DNA from: Labilithrix sp.
GTDB taxonomy: Bacteria > Myxococcota > Polyangia > Polyangiales > Polyangiaceae
DNA length: 9,999 nt
Direction of reading: 5' to 3'
Assembly (NCBI GenBank): GCA_028287035.1
Contig: JAQBQL010000016.1
Location: 1 to 9,999, forward strand
Part shown: piece by piece, positions 6,539-9,999 of the stretch
Position numbering within the stretch: position 1 is the stretch's first letter
Layout: every line of letters begins with the position of its first letter
Translations under genes and position numbers: made by a program
The notes under the pieces: model-generated
What the model saw: the letters and a program-made list of their open reading frames with translations, nothing else
Databases searched by the model: none
Told to the model about the DNA's origin: nothing

Positions 6539-8532
6539 CCGATCCCCATCAGGTTGGCGCGGGCGAGGGGACGGAGCGTCACCTCGGGAAGGAGCTCGGC
6601 GAAGCTGACGACGACCGCGTCCGGCAGCTCGCTCTCGACGAGCTTGCGGAGGAAGCGGCGGATGTCGGGCTGCGTGAGGAACACCGGCGCGGCGCCCGGA
6701 GCGGACTGGGCGCTCGCCTCGGCCGCGGCGCGCTTCAGGGAGGCGACGACGTCCCGCGCGGCGGCGGGCGCGAGGGAGAGGAACGCCCCGGCGGCAGTCC
6801 GCGTGACGGCGCGGCGGACCGTGTCCTCGATCATCGGATCGACGAGCACGACCCCGAGCTGCCCTGCGCCGCGGGTCAGCCGGAAGGTGAGCGCCCGGCG
6901 CAGCTGCGCGCGCACGAGCTCGGCGAGGTTGAGGGGGTCCTTCTCGGTGCCCGCGACGCCGGCGAGCGCCTCGAGAATCGCGCGGAGGTCACGGATCGAG
7001 ACGCGCTCCTCGACGAGGCGGCGGAGGACGTCGGTGAGCAGCGTGAGGCTGACCGGCTTCGGGACCACGTTGCGCACGACCGCCGGCGCGAGCTGCTCGA
7101 GCTCGTCGAGCAGGCGCTGCACCTCGGCGAGCCCGAGGAAGTCGGCGCTGCGCGTGCGGAGCAGCTCGGCGGCCGTCTCGGTGATCATCTGGACGGCCTG
7201 CGCGTCGCCCATGCCGGCGGGCACCGGGACGAGCCGGGCGGGCACCTCGTAGAGCGAGACCACGACGGTGCGGGACGGAATGCCCGCGGCGGTCCGGACG
7301 CGTGGGGGAGGGAGGGGGACGCCGAGCTCGCCGAACAGCCGCTCGCGGAGCGCCAGTACCGTCCCGCGGAGGCTCTCGCGCGGGGACCCGTCGGGGCTCT
7401 GCGCCTCTTCCAGGAGATCGGCGAGGTCCTCGGCAATCTCGACGCTCCAGGGCACGACCATCGGCACGAACGAGGTCTCGCGCCGCGCCCCCGAGGCCCC
7501 GCTCGTGAGGGGTCGCGGCTCCGTGGCGTCACGCCGCGCGTCCCGCTCGATCTGCTGCGAGCGCGCCCGCGCCACGAAGAAGAAGAGCGCACCGATGACG
7601 AGAAAGGGCGCCGCCGGCAGTCCAGGAACGATCGCGAGGAGGAGGACGAAGGTGGCCGCCACCTTCAGCGCCTTCGGCTGTCCGAAGAGCTGGCTCGCGA
7701 GCTCCTCGCCGAGCGGGGTGTCGGGCTCCTCGCTGGCGACCCGCGTGACGAGGACGCCCGCCGCGGTCGAGAGGACGAGCGCCGGGATCTGCGACACGAG
7801 GCCATCGCCGATGGTCAGGAGGCCGTAGCGCTTGAGGGCGTCGACCGCCGACATGCCCTTCTGGCCGACCCCGATCGCGAGGCCGCCGAGGATGTTCACG
7901 ACCGTGATCACGAGCGACGCGATGACGTCGCCCTTCACGAACTTCATCGCGCCGTCCATGGAGCCGTAGAACTGGCTCTCGCGCGAGAGGGACCGCCGGC
8001 GGCGCCGCGCCTCGTTGCCGTCGAGCGTGCCGGCGCGGACCTCGGCGTCGATGGCCATCTGCTTGCCGGGCATCGCGTCGAGCACGAAGCGGGCCGCGAC
8101 CTCGGCCACGCGCTCCGACCCCTTCGCGATCACGATGAACTGGATGATCGTGAGGACGAGGAAGATGACCGCGCCGACGACGTAATTGCCGCGGACGACG
8201 AACGTGCCGAACGCCCTGATGACGTCCCCGGCGTTGGCCTGCAGGAGGATGAGCCGCGTCGACGACACGTTCAGCGCGAGCCGGAACAGCGTCGTCAGGA
8301 GCAGCAGGGTGGGGAACGTCGCGATGGCGAGCGCGTCCGGCACGTAGAGCACGACGAGGAGGATCGCGACCGCGAGCGACAGGTTCGTCGCGATGAGGAC
8401 GTCGAGCAGCCACGTGGGCAGCGGCACGATCATCATCGCGACGATGCCCATGACCAGGGCCGCGAGCACGAGCTCCGCGGCCCCGAGCGCGCTCCGGCCC
8501 TTCCCGCCCAGCCCGATCGAGCCCCCGCGCAT
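6535..8532 (-). CDS. sctV: Type III secretion export gate protein SctV (FlhA/FHIPEP family)
   Basis: SctV/FlhA forms the nonameric export gate of type III secretion or flagellar systems in the inner membrane, coupling proton flow to substrate export. The 665-residue product is near normal length. The N-terminal membrane domain (about 18-325) carries the FHIPEP segment TTLFRLALNVSSTRLIL (80-96), the loop KGSERVAEVAARF (137-149), MPGKQMAIDAEVRAGTLDGN (154-173), FYGSMDGAMKFVKGD (188-202), and LLTIGDGLVSQIPAL (238-252). A linker (325-360) leads to the cytoplasmic ring domain (about 360-660). SERVAEV and AGVLVTRV (258-265) favour SctV over flagellar FlhA. The ATG at 8532 places about 17 residues before the first membrane segment, as in the family. 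The frame remains open to 8616, but that part is Pro/Ser-rich and lacks support. No other secretion gene is in the window. The lipoprotein gene is coupled downstream. Confidence 0.88.
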   Translation of the reverse strand: MRGGSIGLGGKGRSALGAAELVLAALVMGIVAMMIVPLPTWLLDVLIATNLSLAVAILLVVLYVPDALAIATFPTLLLLTTLFRLALNVSSTRLILLQANAGDVIRAFGTFVVRGNYVVGAVIFLVLTIIQFIVIAKGSERVAEVAARFVLDAMPGKQMAIDAEVRAGTLDGNEARRRRRSLSRESQFYGSMDGAMKFVKGDVIASLVITVVNILGGLAIGVGQKGMSAVDALKRYGLLTIGDGLVSQIPALVLSTAAGVLVTRVASEEPDTPLGEELASQLFGQPKALKVAATFVLLLAIVPGLPAAPFLVIGALFFFVARARSQQIERDARRDATEPRPLTSGASGARRETSFVPMVVPWSVEIAEDLADLLEEAQSPDGSPRESLRGTVLALRERLFGELGVPLPPPRVRTAAGIPSRTVVVSLYEVPARLVPVPAGMGDAQAVQMITETAAELLRTRSADFLGLAEVQRLLDELEQLAPAVVRNVVPKPVSLTLLTDVLRRLVEERVSIRDLRAILEALAGVAGTEKDPLNLAELVRAQLRRALTFRLTRGAGQLGVVLVDPMIEDTVRRAVTRTAAGAFLSLAPAAARDVVASLKRAAAEASAQSAPGAAPVFLTQPDIRRFLRKLVESELPDAVVVSFAELLPEVTLRPLARANLMGIG

Positions 8533-8630
8533 GCCGGAGACTCTACGCGGAGGGCAAGAGAGAGGGGGAGGCGAAATTGTTGATGTGTGACCTCCCGTTA
8601 TGGGGCTATGCTGCATGTCATCGACGAGCG
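8533..8630. promoter_or_regulatory. Divergent promoter region between sctV and PP2C gene
   Basis: These 98 bases must hold both promoters. For the plus strand, TATGCT (8607-8612) is a possible -10, giving a leader of roughly a dozen bases before the ATG at 8631. TTGATG (8580-8585) resembles a -35 but is 21 bp away. For the minus strand, TAGAGT (8545-8540) lies seven bases before the sctV ATG, as either a -10 of a nearly leaderless message or a weak Shine-Dalgarno. The stretch 8561-8576 is purine-rich (agagggggaggcgaaa). No site is convincing alone. Confidence 0.35.
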
Positions 8631-9416
8631 ATGGCGATGAGCAACCAGCCCGCCCAGCCGGCTCTTCGGCGCACAGGAACAGGCCTCACTGACGTGGGGC
8701 GGAAGCGGCAATCGAACGAAGACGCGTTCTTCTTCGACGACCGCCTCGGCCTGTACATCGTGGGTGACGGCATGGGCGGCCACGCCGCCGGCGAGATCGC
8801 CAGCCAGGAGGCGGTCGAGACCGTCTACGGGATGGTGAAGCGCGGCATCGGCAACCTCCACGAGCTCGCCGACCCCCTCGTCGAAGAAGACGTCCGCGCC
8901 GCGAGCCGCCTCATGGAGAGCGCCATCCAGGCCGCCACCTACATGGTGTTCTCGATGGCCGAGATGGACCGCGGCAAGACGGGCATGGGCACCACGCTGA
9001 GCGCCCTCCTCGTCCTCGGCGAGTTCGCGGTGACCGCGCAGGTCGGCGACAGCCGCATCTACCGCGTTCACGGCGAGACCGTCGAACAACTCACGGAAGA
9101 TCACACGCTCATCGCGTGGCAGTTGAAGCAGGGTCTCATCACCCCGCAAGAAGCGAAGAAGTCACCTCACAGGAATGTCATCACGCGCGCGGTCGGAAAC
9201 CGGGATTACGTCCAGGTCGACACCGGTCTCGTGAAGCTGACGACCGGGACGAAGTTCCTCCTCTGCTCGGACGGGCTGCACGGGTACCTGCGCGAGAGCG
9301 ACATCGCTCCCATCGCGAACCTGGGCGGCGAGGCCGCGGTGAAGAAGTTCATCGCCCTCGCGAACGAGCGCGGCGGCAAGGACAACATCACCGCGATCCT
9401 GGTCGAGGTCGACTAG
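8631..9416 (+). CDS. PP2C-family Ser/Thr protein phosphatase (Stp1/PrpC-like)
   Basis: The 261-residue product is a stand-alone PPM/PP2C phosphatase, a metal-dependent enzyme that removes phosphate from Ser/Thr and usually opposes Hanks-type kinases. All main motifs are present: RQSNED (26-31), DGMGGHAAGE (46-55) with the metal-binding Asp46, GMGTT (118-122), VGDSRIY (138-144), EDHT (156-159), RAVG (186-189), SDGL (213-216), and GGKDN (248-252). Length is normal for a single catalytic domain, with no membrane segment or sensor domain, so it is probably cytosolic. Two in-frame ATGs lie at 8631 and 8637; either would do, and the nearby Shine-Dalgarno (gacgag) is weak. The frame is open back to a TTG at 8577, but those extra residues have no family counterpart. 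It is transcribed divergently from sctV. No partner kinase lies in the window. Confidence 0.93.
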   Translation: MAMSNQPAQPALRRTGTGLTDVGRKRQSNEDAFFFDDRLGLYIVGDGMGGHAAGEIASQEAVETVYGMVKRGIGNLHELADPLVEEDVRAASRLMESAIQAATYMVFSMAEMDRGKTGMGTTLSALLVLGEFAVTAQVGDSRIYRVHGETVEQLTEDHTLIAWQLKQGLITPQEAKKSPHRNVITRAVGNRDYVQVDTGLVKLTTGTKFLLCSDGLHGYLRESDIAPIANLGGEAAVKKFIALANERGGKDNITAILVEVD

Positions 9417-9442
9417 TCGGGTTCGTCCCTGCGCGCGCTCGT

Positions 9443-9458
9443 GGCCACAAATTTGGCC
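9443..9458. repeat. Inverted repeat ggcca-N6-tggcc
   Basis: Five-base arms at 9443-9447 and 9454-9458 flank an AT-rich centre, caaatt, 27 bases after the phosphatase stop. It could be an operator or a small hairpin. No T tract follows, so a terminator is unlikely. Confidence 0.4.
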
Positions 9459-9518
9459 GCTTGACCCTCGGTACCGTACGTGAGACGAGGCTTTGCTTCG
9501 TGTATCCCGCGTCCGCCT

Positions 9519-9536
9519 TGTGTCGCGCGGGACACA
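9519..9536. repeat. Inverted repeat TGTGTC-N6-GACACA
   Basis: Perfect six-base arms at 9519-9524 and 9531-9536 surround gCGCGg, itself symmetric at its core, giving an 18-base dyad about 100 bases upstream of ddl. Its size and spacing suit a dimeric helix-turn-helix operator, but a hairpin is equally possible. No regulator can be named. Confidence 0.45.
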
Positions 9537-9561
9537 CCACCCGCTCCGTACCGTCCTGATC

Positions 9562-9627
9562 CCTCCGGGTTTTCCCCGAGGAGCTCCGCGGCCCGGATCT
9601 TGGAACTGCCAGTCCAACCCCCGAGGG
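9562..9627 (+). promoter_or_regulatory. Possible ddl leader with alternative RNA pairings over the ribosome binding site
   Basis: CCTCCGGG (9562-9569) can pair, with one C/C mismatch, either with CCCCGAGG at 9574-9581 (local hairpin, loop ttttc) or with the second copy of CCCCGAGG at 9619-9626, which includes the ddl Shine-Dalgarno GAGGG (9623-9627). Between them, 9600-9617 folds into a seven-pair hairpin with one bulged A and loop gcc. The two pairings exclude each other and would leave the ribosome site free or covered. The pairings are seen in sequence; regulation is inference. Confidence 0.3.
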
Positions 9628-9635
9628 ATGACAGA

Positions 9636-9999
9636 ATGAACAAGCGGCGTGTGGGCGTTTTGATGGGCGGCACGAGCGGTGAGCGCGAGGTCTCGCTGCG
9701 CACCGGCGAAGGCGTCGCGCGGGCTCTCGAGTCGCGCGGTCACGAGGTCGTCCGGATCGTGCTCGGCGAGGATCCCGTCGACGTGGCGGTCCGCGCGGCG
9801 CGCATCGACGTCGCGTTCCTCGCGCTGCACGGCCGCGGCGGCGAGGACGGCTGCCTGCAGGGGATGCTCGAGCTGATGGGGATCCCGTACACGGGATCGT
9901 CGGTGCTCGCCTCCGCGCTCGCGATGGACAAGCTGAAGGCCAAGGAGATGTTCCGTCTCCACAACATCCCGACGCCGCCGTACTACGTGGCGAGCCAGG
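9636..9999 (+). CDS. ddl: D-alanine--D-alanine ligase, N-terminal part (3' end outside window)
   Basis: Ddl joins two D-alanines using ATP in the cytosol, supplying the dipeptide for peptidoglycan precursor synthesis by MurF. The first 121 residues of an expected 300 or so are present, in one open frame to the window end. Family marks are VGVLMGGTSGEREVSL (6-21), with the conserved active-site Glu (16, by analogy with E15 of E. coli DdlB), LALHGRGGEDGCLQGMLEL (62-80), PYTGSS (84-89), and AMDKLKAKEMF (96-106) with the ATP-grasp Lys at 99. The ATG at 9636 is preceded by GAGGG at 9623-9627, eight bases away, and begins directly before the first beta strand. The gene follows the PP2C phosphatase on the same strand, not the usual mur/fts cluster neighbours. 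Its own promoter is not evident. Confidence 0.93.
   Translation, partial: MNKRRVGVLMGGTSGEREVSLRTGEGVARALESRGHEVVRIVLGEDPVDVAVRAARIDVAFLALHGRGGEDGCLQGMLELMGIPYTGSSVLASALAMDKLKAKEMFRLHNIPTPPYYVASQ

Larger units (their letters stand above)
9417..9635. other. 219-base intergenic region before ddl, rich in inverted repeats
   Basis: No gene is supported here. It holds the dyads ggcca-N6-tggcc (9443-9458) and TGTGTC-N6-GACACA (9519-9536), a good -35-like TTGACC (9461-9466) with no matching -10 at 16-18 bp, GTACCGT twice (9471-9477, 9548-9554), and the ddl leader hairpins described separately. No hairpin followed by a T tract closes the PP2C gene, so read-through into ddl is possible. The region is visibly less GC-rich in places (acaaattt, ggctttgcttcgtgtat) than the coding DNA around it. 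Confidence 0.6.

Noticed and set aside
5714..7252. A 512-residue open frame on the plus strand opposite the lipoprotein and sctV
   Set aside because: Arg/Ala/Ser-rich translation without family features, opposite strongly motif-supported genes.
6535..8532. Calling the export gate a flagellar FlhA
   Set aside because: SERVAEV and AGVLVTRV match injectisome-type SctV better, and no flagellar gene is nearby. A tree would be needed for certainty.
8533..8616. N-terminal extension of SctV to a start at 8616
   Set aside because: The extra 28 residues are Pro/Ser/Thr-rich. SctV proteins begin shortly before the first membrane segment, which fits 8532.
9461..9489. TTGACC as the -35 of a ddl promoter
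   Set aside because: No -10-like hexamer lies 16-18 bases downstream (the region reads agacgagg), so only a note is justified.
9628..9639. Three-codon reading frame ATG ACA GAA TGA overlapping the ddl start as ATGA
   Set aside because: Its ATG directly touches the Shine-Dalgarno, so ribosomes could not initiate there efficiently. Probably chance.
9413..9703. A 96-residue minus-strand frame over the PP2C-ddl gap
   Set aside because: It overlaps the secure ddl start and has no recognisable motif, membrane segment or ribosome site.
1..9999. CRISPR array, tRNA, rRNA, insertion sequence or prophage
   Set aside because: No regularly spaced direct repeats, cloverleaf, transposase motif or terminal repeats were seen in any part of the window.

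Overview
The window reads as a chromosomal stretch of a GC-rich deltaproteobacterial-type genome, most likely Myxococcota (Polyangia-like). This is inferred from the strong G/C third-position bias on both strands, a lipoprotein with a long Asp/Ala/Pro linker and an FCDDFER opening, a type III export gate (SctV) gene, and small membrane proteins with TPR-like helices. No 16S rRNA or clade marker is present, so the assignment is moderate. There are nine protein genes, no tRNA or rRNA, no CRISPR array and no insertion sequence. No gene-free stretch exceeds 300 bases; the longest is 219 bases, upstream of ddl.

Layout: (1) 1-1332 (+) is the 3' part of rpsA (ribosomal protein S1), closed by a strong intrinsic terminator at 1358-1402. 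(2) 3452-1435 (-) is a two-gene operon with an ATGA overlap: a small membrane protein with a helical-repeat tail, then a polytopic protein of a GT-C-like family ending in a conserved soluble domain. (3) 3535-5682 (+) is a second two-gene operon: an AI-2E family transporter and a two-TM protein with TPR-like helices. Its first gene may be leaderless. (4) 8532-5684 (-) is sctV followed, through a TTGA stop/start overlap, by a lipoprotein gene. This operon meets operon 3 tail to tail with one base between the stop codons. (5) 8631 onward (+) is a PP2C Ser/Thr phosphatase, then a 219-base gap with inverted repeats, then the 5' end of ddl (D-alanine--D-alanine ligase), cut by the window edge.

Most genes are housekeeping or generic envelope functions: translation, peptidoglycan precursor synthesis, membrane transport and phosphoprotein signalling. 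The least ordinary arrangement is an export-gate gene with no other secretion genes in view, translationally coupled to a lipoprotein and divergent from a phosphatase. I do not see clear evidence of a new defence, mobile or catalytic system. The best leads are that coupling, possible alternative RNA structures over the ddl ribosome binding site, the Ca2+-loop-like insertion in the AI-2E transporter, and the uncharacterised GT-C-like operon.
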